From NCBI RefSeq assembly GCF_905220565.1, contig NC_059406.1:3234001-3298000 (forward strand): a stretch of 64,000 nt of DNA. Reading direction: 5' to 3'. The position numbers were made by a program, and so were the translations under genes. Positions within the stretch are counted from its first letter, which is position 1, and every line of letters begins with the position of its first letter. The notes beneath the pieces were generated by a model, which did not search any database, was not told the origin of the DNA, and was given only the letters and a program-made list of their open reading frames with translations. The DNA comes from Melitaea cinxia. Lineage: Eukaryota > Arthropoda > Insecta > Lepidoptera > Nymphalidae. Positions 46,373-58,521 of the stretch are shown one piece after another.

Positions 46373-46425
46373 AGTCTGTTGGCACAGTTTGCAGTGACTC
46401 TTATTTATGTTCCAGGGGTTGTGGA
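46373..46425 (+). mobile_element. SINE family B head fragment
   Basis: TGTTGGCACAGTTTGCAGTG followed by a degraded B-box side. Same family as 62505-62715. Confidence 0.5.
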
Positions 46426-47084
46426 GAAAAATTATCATAATATGCTTGCAATAAATGTAAGGTGCCTATTTAAATTGACAAGAATTAATATTTCGAATAA
46501 TTGTGTTGAACGTGACCATTTCTTTAGAAGAAAAAATTTGTATTGTGAGCTATCCTTAAAATACAGATATATGCTTTTGTGGGTTGTTTTGTTATAATTA
46601 TAATATATAAAGATATATATATCTTAGGAAAGGCAGGCTTTTTCTATGAAATCTGCCGAATCTCTAAATTAGGCGGCATTAAACAATTGTTGTCATAATT
46701 TAAACAACTTACAAATGCTAACAATATAAACTCTTCAATATGTCTATTACTGAATTCCACATGAAAATATCTTCAGTAATTTTTGAGTTTACCCACTGCA
46801 AACACATGCAGACACAGATGGGGCGGGGAACTTTGCTTTATATGAAGTGATTATAAAATCTGCTAAATAAGTTCGACCCTTCTGTTTTTAGTTTGTTCTA
46901 GCAAAATTCACGCAATAAAATGCCCCTCATTGTATACTGTGGTACTAATATTTTAGCAACTGCTAGTAGAAACTAGCCTTTATACAGTACAAAGTCGGTA
47001 ATATATATTACAACTTGTGTCATATTCAGTAGTATAACACTACTGTCTACTAGTATTACACGAAGCGTCTCAACAATCGCACGT
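46426..47084. other. Intergenic, upstream of the secreted-protein candidate
   Basis: AT-rich. The last 50 bp become GC-rich just before the ATG, as in a promoter-proximal exon, but no TATA or initiator is convincing. Confidence 0.4.
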
Positions 47085-50000
47085 ATGTACGCGCGCGCGA
47101 CCGCCCTCATCTGCGCGTACGCGCTCGTCGCTAACATTGTTGCAATACCTGCGCCGCCTAGAAGATCGGAAAAAAGAGGTATTGTTACATTTATTATGAA
47201 GAAAAAATATTTATTTATTGATTACATAATATTTAATAATAAAAGCGGAACTTTAACCATTTCTGTTCTGTTGACCTTTGTCTATTAATTATTTCAATTC
47301 CATTTCAATAAAAACATCTGTTTCTAAGCTGCATATTCCATGAATAATAAAAAAAAACTTACAAATTAATCGACACAAAAATATAATCTTTACAAAAAAT
47401 GTGTTGCATTGTATTATCGGATGTTATTGTGTTTTATATCGCGTTTATTATAGCTGAGCGGAATTCGTCAAAACATTCATAATTATGTCTTTGATTTAAA
47501 AATAAATTTTAGGTTTACACAGCCGAGCATGGAGCACTATTTAACATCAAAATAGAAAATTCAAGTTGTTATAGAAAATTCAATACGATATTTTTAAAGA
47601 AATTAGAATTCATCTCACCTTGTACCGATAAAATATAAAGATATAAACGTAAATATATATTTTAATGTAAAGATTGTTTAGATTACAAAAAAAAAACAAC
47701 ATAGGTACTTAAATGGTAACGAAAAAACCGTCGACTAACCTATATAAAAAAAGCGTAGTAAGTGAAAACGCATTATTAGATATAACTCAAAAAGTAGTTG
47801 TTAGATCTCAAATAAATTTAAATGGGAACAAATGACACACACCATTTTTCGATTAAAAAAAATTGTCGAAATCGGTCCACCCAGTCAAAAGTTCTGAAGT
47901 CGCATACATAATATATATATATATACAGTCGAATTGAGAACTTCCTCCTTTTTGGAAGTCGGTTAAAAAAATCTTACCTATCATATTAAAGTAATTAGGT
48001 AAAGACGCTCTCATTAGCTATATATTTTTTTTATAAAGATTGTAATTTATTGATAATTTTGAATTTATTGGTTATTTAAACTTAAAACTTTAATTTTGCG
48101 TGTTTTTTTTTATCATTGATATACATCCACGGGCTTATGAACCCATGTCCTTTTTTATTCTAAAAACATGCAATTTTTATTTTTATTTTTTTCTATTTCA
48201 AGGTAGGCGTTACTCAGCAACATCGCTGTTCAAGTTAGACTATGTTTTTAATGTCTCCAAAAGAGACGTGAGTCCACCGACCGGTTCTTAATCTAATGTA
48301 TGGTACAATTTGTTTTTTTTTTGTATTATTATTTCCTTATAATACTATACTTATATCTAGCTTAATCTAATTATTTACATGCGTAATCTTTTCTTAAAAA
48401 TATATTTTTTAATATTATCTATATTACCACCAACTTACTCCTCCCAAGCACAACAAGTCTTTTGTTACATAAGACATGTAAGTTGTACATAACATATTCT
48501 GATAATTATTATAGTTTTTTTAAAAAAAATATTGTTTATTATAAATAGTATAATAATATAAATAAAATAAAAAAAAAACAATCATATGGACATTATAACT
48601 TAGTTACTTATTAAATATGTTTGTAAAATTATTCTTGTATTTCAAACGAATTTCTACCCATAAAACAATAGTTTTATGGGTAGAAATTCTTTTACTTCTA
48701 AAAGACATCAAGTTATAGTAATAATAAATAAATAATAAATCTAGTTATAAATTCTACTATATACGTTACGTAGGCACAGCTAACTGGTTCAAGACCCTCC
48801 ACATTACGTATATAGATCATTGACACCAAAACAGTACCGGGCCGCGGCATCTTTGATGGAGCTGACCCACATCCCTGACACTCCCACCCTATTTGAAACA
48901 CGCTTAAATGTACTCAAACGATATTATCTACGTGTTTTAGTTACTTTTTTTAAAAAATATAAAACACTTATTATATTCTTTTGGATTCATAGTCATTTAG
49001 ATTTTTGTAGTTATTTTTGTAGTTATTTTTGTAAAAGTTTTTATAAATTTATTTTCGAGGCTATCGAAGCTTCATTTTCATAAATACTTTGTAAAGAACG
49101 ACTATGCGCTGTAGGTTTTTTTTTTTTTTAAGTAGCACTTTATTGCTACGGAAGACGAGTTGGCGCAACGGTCACAGCACTGGTATGTGGCTGTTGCGCT
49201 AACCCAGCAGTGGGATATTACAGGCTGAAGCGTAACTACAATTTATTGCTATTTGCTCGTTGAATCTGTTATATTTTTAGGAGGCTGCTTACATAGCTTC
49301 AGGATAAGTATTGTTTTTTGTTAAGTTTTGTTATTTTGACGTGACAACGTCTAATAAATCGATGAACGACGTCTGCATGCACGAAAAAAGGATGACTCAT
49401 TGTCCCATTACTCTCATCGTACGCTTGCGCCGCATCTATCTCCCACTCGATTGGCCTATGCAATTATGCATCCGAGAAGATGTTTTGTTATGACGTTGTC
49501 ACGTTAAACTATCGTCCGTAAACCAACTTTACAGACAACCAGATTTTTTTATGTAAATTTATGTAGTTATGAATATGTAGAAAAACAATCATAAAGGTAA
49601 AACACCTATCGTATAAGGTAATCTGTTTTTTTTTTTAATGTAACTAACGAACAATTTGTTTTTGGCGAATCATCATATTTACTTCATCACATAACTGTAG
49701 ATATGGTAGTGAAGTTATAGCCAATTGCCATACAACTTATTTAACATAAATAGCTATTATAGTTATAAATCAAATCGCCTCTTAGAATAACGCTGTGATT
49801 TGGCTTATGCGAAATGGACTTGCGCAGGTATAGTTCTATTAGTGTTATTGAAATCCTATAAAAATGTTCTTTTTTTTAAATAGAAATATATGAATTAATT
49901 TTTAATTAAGATATTTTATATTGTTATTGATAGCTATAATGATATAAATAAATTCGAGCGGGCATCTTGACCGTCCTCAAGAGCGTGAACGTGATCACAG

Positions 50001-53000
50001 GTCAGTGAACATTCATTTGTAGTACCAATTGGATTATGACATTCGTATATTATGGAACATTAAAATAGGTAGGTCTATTTTAATGTGCCAATATATATCG
50101 GAAATGTAAATATTACATGACTGATTAAATACTTCATTCAAATGAATTTATCTAATACTATTAAACGAGCAATTCTTGTATACCTATATATATATTAGAG
50201 ATGCCACGAATAGTAATTTGGCCGAATACCGAATACCGAATGTTCGGCGAGGCTCTTGGCCGAAGCGCCGAACATTCGGCAGCCGAATATTCGGCCACAC
50301 TTAGTACTTTTCGCGGGCGACAAGACACAACTCGTCACCGTACGAGTTTAAACTTGCATCGCTGAAGTAATACCTACTTCACGGTCGTGTTACAACCTGC
50401 TTTATTTGTTGGTCGTTGGTGCATCGTACGTACTGTATACCTACTAAAATATAACATTTAATGTTATTGATTACCATAAGAAATATCACCGTTGATTCGA
50501 GTAAAGTTAAATGAATCCAATTATAAGAAATCGCCTATTTGGAACTTTTATGAAATTTATAATGAAGACAATAAACTGGCAGTTTGTTTGTTGTGTTTGT
50601 TTCTTACCAATGGTAGATTTTAAATATTAATTTGTTAGTTCTTTTTTTGGTTAAATAAATATCTTTGTGAGTAATATTTTGAGTTTTTTCATAATTTATT
50701 TGGTAATCCTTACTGTATTTTATCATAAATAAGGAAGTAAATCTTTTTATCACGATTTCACGCCCAAACTGCTGAACCGATTTTAATAAAATTTGGTACA
50801 CAGATACTCTAGAGCCTTAGAAAGGACATGGGCTATAATTTACGCGAAGTCGCGGAAAAACAGTTCGTAGGAAATAAAAAAATTGCTATTCGGTATTCGG
50901 TCGAATATGGGTAACATATTCGACCGAATACCGAATAGCGAAAATAAGAGGTCGAATAGCCGAATACCGAATAGTTGCCGAATATTCGTGGCATCTCTAA
51001 TATATATACTCCAAATATATAGGCTCAAACGATTTTCATGAAATTTAGTATGCAGGGGATTTCGGAGGCTATAAATGGGTATAGCTAGGATTCATTTTTA
51101 GAAAATGTTGTTTTATTCCTGTTTTTAGGCAATGGCTACAACATCGTTAGAATACGAAGGTAAATTTCGCAATTGTCAATAAAGTTGTAATAGCTCAGGT
51201 AGGAAATCGGCCAGTCGCGATCTACCGAGAAGACCAAGTTCAAATTCCCATATCTCCAGATCGATTATTTTTTCCTTTTTTTTCTAATTGCATTCATGAT
51301 TTTTTATTTAAATAACCAGTTCATATTTTTTATTATCATGTCAGTACAATCTGAAAATATTATTCATATTTTTTTAACATGTAATTCGTATTTAAATATG
51401 ATTTCTAAAAAAATACGATTTACTAAAAATACCGAGCTAAGCTCGGTCACCCAGGTACTCTATATATTACTCGTAATACGTGAAGCAAAAACTGTACTCG
51501 TTTTTACAAAATTGCGCGGACGGAGGAGTATGAAATTTTGCACACTTGTATTACAACTTTTGGAGTAATCTTTGATAATGCGTACCTATTTGCTTGACTA
51601 TTTTTTCGTCTACCTACGCTGTATTACTTGTCGGTATAATTGAAGTCGGTTTTTCTTCGTTTGCCTGCAAACACAATTATTATCACAATTCGACTGTATT
51701 TTTAACCGACTTCCAAAAAAGGAGGAGGTTATCAATTCGACTGTGTTTTTTTTAATGTTTGTTACTTCAGAACTTTTGACTGGGTGGAGCGATTTCGACA
51801 AATATTCTTTTAATCGAAAGGTGATGTGTGTCATTTGGTCCCGTCAGTTGGTTTATTTGAGATCTAACAATAACTTTTCGAGTTATATATAATAATACGT
51901 TTTTACTTGACGCTTTTTTCGTCGATCTACGTTGTATTATATCGCATAGCTTTTTACTGGATGTACCGATTTTGATAATTCTTTTTTTGTTGGAAAAGGG
52001 ATATCCTTAGTTTAGTACCACGATAATGAAACTAGGATCTGGTGATGGGATACCAGAGAAATCGAGGGAAACTCGAAAATCCGCAATAACTTTCTACTGG
52101 ATGTACCGATTTGGATAATTCTTTTTTTGTTGGAAAGGGGATATCCCTAGTTTGGTACCATGATAAAGAAACAGGATCTGATGATGGGATCCCAGAGAAA
52201 TCGATAAATTCTCGAAATTAAGTGTAGTAGCGCCATCTGTTGTCGAGTATTTGAACTTCATTCAGAACAACGATTAATTGGGTTGCATTTCGAAAGGCGC
52301 TGCGAGTAATTGCAGCATGTGTAGAAATAGCGCGTAAAATTCCAATTTCAATAAAGTCTTAAATTACATTTGTTACTATAATAAAGTTATTTAATTTTAT
52401 GTATCTCTACAGTTATAGCTTATTTTATATTTTGGAGTTAAAGCGTCATAATTTTAGTTATTCAAATTAGTTCTGAAAACATTTTAAAACTGAAGTTTTT
52501 AAATTTCGCGCCTTACTACGTATGCTACAGCTGCAGAACCTATTGTTACGGTGGACGACAATGTCGAGAACATTCTAGAAGGTGTGAGAAAGAAAATATT
52601 CTCAAACTTTCTCGAATATCCTAGACCTATCCTAGCTCTGAATATATACCGGTGTCACCGGCCAGAGTTAGTTCGATTTGAACAGCAAAACAAGCGATTT
52701 AGCAACGAAAAGGAAAGAAGTTATTTAAAAAAAAAATTGGGATTGGAAATTTTTATCAATTACGAAGCCGGGGCGGGAAGCCAGTACTAAATACAAACTA
52801 TTTTTCTTTCTTAAAATGCGATCTAACAGTTTATAAATACACCACATATAAATTTTCTAAACAGGTTAGTGTAATAGGTCGGATTCCTCGTGTTACGTCC
52901 AGCCCACCTACAAGTGATAAATTGTAACACTTCCTTACATTTATGTCTGCGATTATCTTTGGAGTATGTCAGTGAGGCGAGCGGTGACCGTTCGAATGCT

Positions 53001-56000
53001 TAGTCTCGTGGGAACGAACCCCAATAGCGTATGGTCTGTGTGTGGGTAGGGAAAGATTTCACACGTAATCTTAGCATAGTACCTACTTAGTCAAATCATA
53101 TTAGAATACACTTATCTATAATATATAAATATTATAAGATGCTTTTTTTTTGTTTGAATGCGCTAATTTCAGGAACTACTACTGCTGAAAAATTATTTTT
53201 GTGTTATATAGCCCGTTTACCTAGGAAGGCTATAGGCTATATTATATTGTAGTACGTTTACCTTCAAACTAACGTATTTGAAACCGCGGGACAAAGCAAA
53301 TATTGATTGGAGTTCTAAATAATAACATTTCAGCAAGTTTTTTTGTTTAATAAGGAGGTGAACAAGCATGAAGTAACTCCTGATGTTAAATACCTGCAAC
53401 ATTGATGGAATTGCGATGCTCCGGTCTTCAAAATTGGTAGTTGTGGTCACGTCCACACTGATTTACTTTCGTATTTTACCATTTTACGTAACATTAGCTA
53501 AATCTTTCGAGCTGTTTTATGGCACCGTTAAAAGTTAATTCATATCAATGAACGATGTTGAGACATCTGCAATTTTGATATGATCAGTATGCGCCCTATA
53601 GTTCTTATTCTAGCGGTACATTCTCCTACAGCTGCTACTTATCATAGCTAGTGGCTACAAATTCATTTGTTTATTTATTACTTGTTTAAACCAAATTGCA
53701 GTATAGGCTGTAGTGTAACGTACCATTGCTGGTCTTCGTTTTTCGAATGGAAGAGTTAGAGCTTAATGAACTACAATGCTCTACCGATGGTAAGCGGGTA
53801 ATTTGTCTAACACGAGTAACGATCGCTATCACGTATCTATAATAACAACTGAGCCGAAAGCTTACGTGCTCTCCGTGGCACGATGATTAGATCTGCGAGT
53901 GCATATACTCAGACCCGAAACAAACTTTTTACAAATACACACTTGTTCCTTACTAAGACCATCATTAAACCCGTTGTCCGGAAAATTCTAAATTCAATTA
54001 TTTTTTCTATACTTGAAGATACTTTAATCTCATTGGCATTGAGACGGTCTTACTTATAGAGTTGAAGACCCCAAGAAAAACAATCATTCGATTACACCTA
54101 TAAATCTATGACAAATTATCCATTTTCCCAACGGCTCTTAAGTGAAAAATGGTAGTTTCACATCTACCTCCACCAGGAAGTCTCCTAACAATGTGACATT
54201 TGTATGTAGTGTTTATGATGACGTCCTACTGATTTATTGTTATCTAAATATAGTTGATGTGTTTTAAAGATAGGTTATAATTCTACAAATATATTTCTTA
54301 TCCATATTAAATATGATATAATATAATAAAAATAATTATAATATAATTAAATATGAACGATGTAAAAAAAAACTGATTGCTGAATTCAGGAGGTGATTGT
54401 CAATATCAAAGCTAGAGGTAGCAATTTGTTCACAATTAAACTTAAAATAATATTTGACAAACATAAAATTATGATGGGGGACAAACCTAAATTTGATCAT
54501 CTGAATTTTTTTTTCAAGAAAATTGAATTCGGAGATTATAGATTTAGCTTTAACTTTTTTCCTATTTTATATGTAGTCTCTTCTCCACACAAAGAAAAAG
54601 CTTTTTCTTCCCTAAATGTATGAGTTTTATAGGTTGCTCAAATATTTTAATTTGTGCGATATTTTTTTCTTTAGGATTATTAAACAAAATACGATTGCCA
54701 GTTTAAGTAAAATACGACGAAAAAATCTTTCAAATGGATAAATCACCCATTCCATTTACCAGACGAACAGGAACACAGAGGTCACTTCAAACATAAAAGC
54801 TTGTTAATAAAGCGAATACAAAGAAACAGAGTAATAGGAGACGAGGCGTAAATAAATAACGATATCAGAGCTAGGGGGAGACTCGTCTAATTTACATTTG
54901 ATTAAAAGAATCAAGTGTTTTTTTATCATTTATGGAAGAAAGTAATACAGACAACATGAGCTCATGATGATGTGAAATAAATTGAGATTGATTAAAATTA
55001 TATTACAATCAAATGAACAGACAAATTGTAATGTAACATTTATATCTATGTAAATAAAAGGCAATGTTCTGGCTGACACAACAACACCCAGTCCAGGATA
55101 CTGTTTCGTTTAGGATAACAAAAGTCTAAATTACTGTAACTTCCAAACAAAATTTCGAAATTTATCTTCAGAGGGCGAAATAAGGAGTGAAAATTTGTAT
55201 CGTTATTGAAGCCTTTTTATCTTTACTGAGTAAAATGTGGTATTTATACTGTAAATACAACAATCAAAAATGTTGAAAAAATGTTCGAATACGAAGAAAT
55301 ATAAATGTACAATTGTAGTAAAATAAATGTACAAGTGTAATAAAAATACACTTTTGTTTAAATTTGTAATTTGATGATATTTAAAAAAAATGTATAGCAT
55401 TCAATAAACAACACTGTACAATGTACAACAATAACCAACAACAACAACAACTGTTCTGGTGTAGTAATGCGTGTAGGTGCCTAAAATATTGACGGTTTGC
55501 CGCTCGGGATCAATATTTGTATATATATGAAATATTTCTTTCCACCGTGCCTCGGAAAGTTCCTATCTACGTTAAGCTTTCACGTCGGTCCGGTTGTTAT
55601 CATAAATACCTGATAGCGTTCTTTACTTATAGGGAACATATCCGCCAACACGCAGTGGAGCAGCGTGCTGGATTAAGCTTCAATCTTTCTCCTACATCCA
55701 TGTAGTAAGAGGCCTATTCCCAGCACTGGGATGTTGTGGGCTGAATCGTAATCCTACACTGTACTGTCAATTTTTTAACCGACTTCCAAAAAAGGAGGAG
55801 GTTCTCAATTCGACTGTATTTTTTTTTTTTTTTTATGTATGTTAGTTACATCAGAACTTTTGACCGGGTGGACCGATTTCGACAAATTTTGTTATAATCG
55901 AAAGGTGGTGTGTGTCAATTGGTCCCATTTAAATTTATTTGAGATCTAACAACTACTTTTCAAGTTATATCTAATAATGCGTTTTTACTTGACGCTTTTT

Positions 56001-57525
56001 TCGTCGACCTACGTTGTATTATACCGCATAACTTTCTACTAGATGTACCGATTTTAATAATTCTTTTTTTGTTGGAAAGAGGATATCCCTAGTTTAGTAC
56101 CATGATAAGGAAACCAGGATCTGATGATGGGATCCCAGAGCAATCGAGGGAAACTCTCGAAAATCCGCAATAACTTTTTACTGGGTATACCGATTTTGAT
56201 AATTTTTAATTTAATCGAAAGCTGATGTTTATCATATGGTCACATATAAATTATATTGAGATCTGATAACTACTTTTTGATTAATCTTTGATAACGCGTA
56301 GTTACTTGACCATTTTTTCGTCGATCTACGTTGTATTACTCGTCGATGTAATTGAAGTCGGTTTTTTTTTCGTTTGCGAGCAAACACAATTATTTTACAT
56401 CTGTATTATGTCGGATTATCGACAGAATTGAAATATGATACTCACATATTTGATTTATTTTCGCTATGATTCATTCATCTTAACTCATCGATAAAAAATC
56501 CGAGCCGGATCACTCACTCAAAACAATGTAAAGTCTAAGCATACAAACATCAAAATTTTTTTTCAGCTAATATTCACTCTTCAATTTGAGTGCTTGAGTT
56601 AACGTTACATAGCTCATAACATAACCCATATCTTTATCATCGTTCAATAAGAGAATAATAGCAGTTATATCATCTGTACATTTGCAGGAAGGTGTGAAAA
56701 TAACATTGACATTGATAATTCTTCCTAGGTACCAGGAAGTCTCGGGTTCGATCGCCGTACGCCCTTCCTCGTCCGTATGTTGAACTCTGATAGGTCTTTA
56801 CGCAATATCTATTTATAATACTACGATTATATGATATGAGAATCATAAAAGATTATGTTGATCATCGCGTTGATCTAACCATTTGAACAAACCTGTTTAA
56901 AATATCGTGTAAGTATTACAATGACAATTGAAACGTCGCCAGCATTGCGTATTTATTTGTACTTAGAAGGAAGTTTCAGCAGAGTTAGTGTATCAATTAC
57001 TTAATTACTTACAATTTATACCTTTTACTAACATTGTTAGTATCATTATTATGATTTTCGTTATGAACCATTGATTTACTATTGTTACAAAGCTATAATA
57101 GCAAATTATACGTTGTTCTTTGTATATTGAATGAAATGCCTTCTTCTTTTATTGACCTTTTTCAATTTAGCCTGTAACATCCCACTGCTGGGCATAGGCC
57201 TCTTTCTCCAAGTAAGAGAAGGATAGGCTTAACCCAACAAACTGCTCCACTGCGGGTTGGTGGATATAGTCCCTACTATGAGTAACGATCGTTATAAGGA
57301 GACAAGGACAGACATTCTAACCGGAAAGATATAGAGATATATTTAATGTAATAACTAACATCATTTTATAAGAAAACATTTTTTTTTAATTAAGAAGGAA
57401 ATCACGCAAATTTCTATTCTATGGTAAAGCAAAAACTTGCTCCGCTAACTAAAGTGCGGTAATGAGACTGCTTTATCTATTTCGTTGATCTCTTTTTTGT
57501 TTGCATCGAAACATTTATTAACGCT

Positions 57526-57575
<50 letters not shown>

Positions 57576-58451
57576 TTTTTTAATTTTTTTTTTATTTTTA
57601 TTTTTTTTTATATATATAAATGAATGTTCGTCTGTATGTCCTTTATAGAATCGTAAATTATGTTTTTGATCATGAAAAAAATCGTAGCTTTGCGCGCAGG
57701 GTAGGTACAGGTAGTAGGTATTCTTTTTTGTTTTTTTTAATATTTTTCTTTTTATATTTTTATTTTTATAAAACACACACACGGTCGTCTGTTCCAGTGG
57801 TAAGCACCTTAATGCTTGTGTTACAGGTAACAGCCGACTGTTATAACTATTGTATGGTATTTATTAAAGTTTTTTGTGTAGTTCAGTTTTTTGATTACCG
57901 TTAGGAAATGTTTTTATTACCATTGACCAATATGCAAAGCGGTTAGCAAATTTTACCTAGAACATTAAGTCATTTATAAAGTTTCATTATTTAATTCTTT
58001 TTACAGAGAAAGAAACGATGCCGCAGGAAAGAACGATCGTGATTAGAAGGGTACCCAATACATATCTCTACCCCTTTAGCTTGTGGCCTTTACCGAAATA
58101 TCCTATTACAGGTATGTGATTGACAAAGTACATCGCATCATTCATTACCTTTGACTTCATTTACCTTGACCCTTTGATTTGAAACCAATCATACTTCATA
58201 CTGAAACCGCCTTACTTTAGAAAATAAAATGACAAAGTTTTACGACCCTTTAAGTGGTTAGACCTTACATACGAGTTCCACATTTGAATAAATTAAGTAC
58301 ATGACATTGGCAGTAAAGTGTGAAGAACAAATTGATGTGAGTATAAAATTTTATTGTAATTTCATTTGTTACAGAGGACAGGACAAGTGAATACACATAC
58401 AACGGTAAAACATTAAAGAAGATTAAGAAAGTCGAGAAAAACAAGAGATGA
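47085..58451 (+). CDS. Candidate secreted-protein gene, exon chain uncertain
   Basis: Not recognised. Exon 1 (47085-47178) encodes a signal peptide (MYARATALICAYALVANIVA) and a dibasic stretch (PPRRSEKR), and ends in phase 1 at GAG|GTATTG. Two 3' exons, 58007-58111 and 58375-58451, have clean borders and phases 1 and 1. They read KETMPQERTIVIRRVPNTYL, then YPFSLWPLPKYPITEDRT, then a lysine-rich end (NGKTLKKIKKVEKNKR) and TGA, with AATAAA at 58516. Joined to exon 1 they stay in frame. A 51-bp symmetric phase-1 exon at 52531-52581 (AEPIVTVDDNVENILE) would also fit. A stretch at 48203-48291 reads on from exon 1 in the same phase (RRYSATSLFKLDYVFNVSKR) and could be an alternative last exon. Arginine/lysine pairs would suit a processed peptide, but no known peptide motif is visible. 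It could be two genes. Confidence 0.4.
47725..47968 (-). mobile_element. ACCGACTTC-family MITE, partial
   Basis: Ends CCTCCTTTTTGGAAGTCGGT; contains ATCGGTCCACCCAGTC. It lies inside the presumed first intron of the secreted-protein candidate. Confidence 0.7.
48203..48291 (+). CDS. Possible alternative exon of secreted-protein candidate
   Basis: Acceptor TTTCAAG after a long T tract. In phase with exon 1 it adds 29 residues and TAA. An internal GAC|GTGAGT would be a strong donor in phase 0, so the exon may be shorter and lead elsewhere. Unproven. Confidence 0.25.
48648..48689. repeat. Perfect 19-bp hairpin, 4-nt loop
   Basis: GAATTTCTACCCATAAAAC at 48648-48666 and its exact inverted copy at 48671-48689, separated by AATA. 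Confidence 0.85.
49152..49232 (+). mobile_element. SINE with internal deletion
   Basis: The head (GTTGGCGCAACGGTCACAGC) joins directly to the tail (CCAGCAGTGGGATATTACAG); the whole body is missing. Confidence 0.7.
49339..49504. mobile_element. MITE with 13-bp inverted ends
   Basis: ACGTGACAACGTC (49339-49351) and its exact inverted copy GACGTTGTCACGT (49492-49504). Related to the element at 34614. Confidence 0.75.
49505..50152. other. Intronic or intergenic, no feature seen
   Basis: AT-rich, no repeat family or exon recognised. Confidence 0.4.
50153..51459 (+). mobile_element. Helitron-like R5 copy, split by a hAT element
   Basis: R5 start (ACTATTAAACGAGCAATTCT) at about 50153-50195, then the hAT insertion, then R5 continues from 51000 (AACGATTTTCATGAAATTTA). 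The tRNA-like module is at 51186-51255 and the terminal hairpin ends in TCACCCAGGTACT at 51459. Confidence 0.7.
50196..50999. mobile_element. hAT deletion derivative
   Basis: Ends TAGAGATGCCACGAATA and its inverted copy, flanked on both sides by ATATATAT, an 8-bp duplication as expected for hAT. Many CGAATA/TATTCG subterminal repeats lie near both ends. At about 50528-50600 a short frame reads KSPIWNFYEI then KLAVCLLC, the start of a BED zinc finger. The rest of the transposase is gone. Confidence 0.8.
51545..51675 (+). mobile_element. ACCGACTTC-family MITE, 3' end
   Basis: Ends AATTGAAGTCGGTTTTTCTT plus GCAAACACAATTATTATC; a second copy starts 27 bp later. Confidence 0.7.
51702..52225 (+). 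mobile_element. ACCGACTTC-family MITE, 5' part
   Basis: Starts AACCGACTTCCAAAAAAGGA. Contains two GGATGTACCGATTTNGATAA units, each with its own ATCTGNTGATGGGAT core, so the element carries an internal duplication. Confidence 0.75.
52226..53144. other. Probable intron of secreted-protein candidate
   Basis: Contains the possible 51-bp exon (52531-52581) within a longer 87-codon open frame that I could not identify. A GC-richer patch at 52880-53050 is unexplained. Confidence 0.35.
53145..53305 (+). mobile_element. Old repeat fragment
   Basis: TTTGAATGCGCTAATTTCAG and AGGAAGGCTATAGGCTATAT are words of a common lepidopteran repeat; the ends are not preserved. Confidence 0.5.
53720..53900 (-). 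mobile_element. SINE body, degraded
   Basis: ACGAGTAACGATCGCTATCA and GTGCTCTCCGTGGCACGATG mark an inverted, diverged copy of the main SINE. Confidence 0.6.
53901..55451. other. AT-rich, no gene seen
   Basis: Small open frames here have no coding character. Confidence 0.45.
55452..55755 (+). mobile_element. SINE, damaged head
   Basis: TCTGGTGTAGTAATGCGTGT start, a shortened B-box side, body (CACCGTGCCTCGGAAAGTTC) and tail (AGAGGCCTATTCCCAGCACT). Confidence 0.75.
55773..56398 (+). mobile_element. ACCGACTTC-family MITE, longest copy
   Basis: Runs from TTAACCGACTTCCAAAAAAG to TGTAATTGAAGTCGGTTTTT plus GCGAGCAAACACAATTAT. It contains three successive units of GGGTGNACCGATTTNGA and ACCTACGTTGTATTA words. 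About 625 bp; best reference copy in this window. Confidence 0.85.
56399..57167. other. No gene seen
   Basis: A B-box-like TCTCGGGTTCGATCGCC at about 56746 suggests a SINE remnant; otherwise unique AT-rich DNA. Confidence 0.4.
57168..57300 (-). mobile_element. SINE tail, inverted
   Basis: AGCCTGTAACATCCCACTGC and CTGCGGGTTGGTGGATATAG. Confidence 0.75.
57529..57574. repeat. (TA)n microsatellite
   Basis: A 46-bp pure TA run, followed by a T-rich tract. Confidence 0.95.
57778..57840 (-). mobile_element. SINE family B tail fragment
   Basis: CACACGGTCGTCTGTTCC and GGTAACAGCCGACTGTTATA, shared with about 9757-9830 and 62518-62585. Confidence 0.5.
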
Positions 58452-58515
58452 ATTTGATTATTTACTTATAAGTGTCTAATATATTAAGTGGCAGACAGCG
58501 TAATGTGATAGGATT

Positions 58516-58521
58516 AATAAA
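58516..58521 (+). terminator. Poly(A) signal AATAAA of secreted-protein candidate
   Basis: 65 bp after the TGA stop of the last exon; the only clear 3'-end signal nearby. Confidence 0.5.

Noticed and set aside
48648..48689. Perfect hairpin as a microRNA precursor
   Set aside because: The 19-bp stem and 4-nt loop are too short for a microRNA precursor; more likely a small foldback remnant.
48820..49083. 87-codon plus-strand frame as an exon
   Set aside because: The acceptor at 48832 lacks a pyrimidine tract, no donor follows, and the second half is low-complexity FCSYF-type translation of T-rich DNA.
52551..52790. Stand-alone small gene of 79 codons
   Set aside because: It begins with GTG and has no recognisable domain; at most its first part is an exon of the secreted-protein candidate.
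54393..54623. 76-codon frame
   Set aside because: AT-rich codons, no domain and no splice or start context; a chance frame.
57528..57904. Overlapping open frames of 84 and 94 codons
   Set aside because: Low-complexity translation of the TA microsatellite and T-rich tract.
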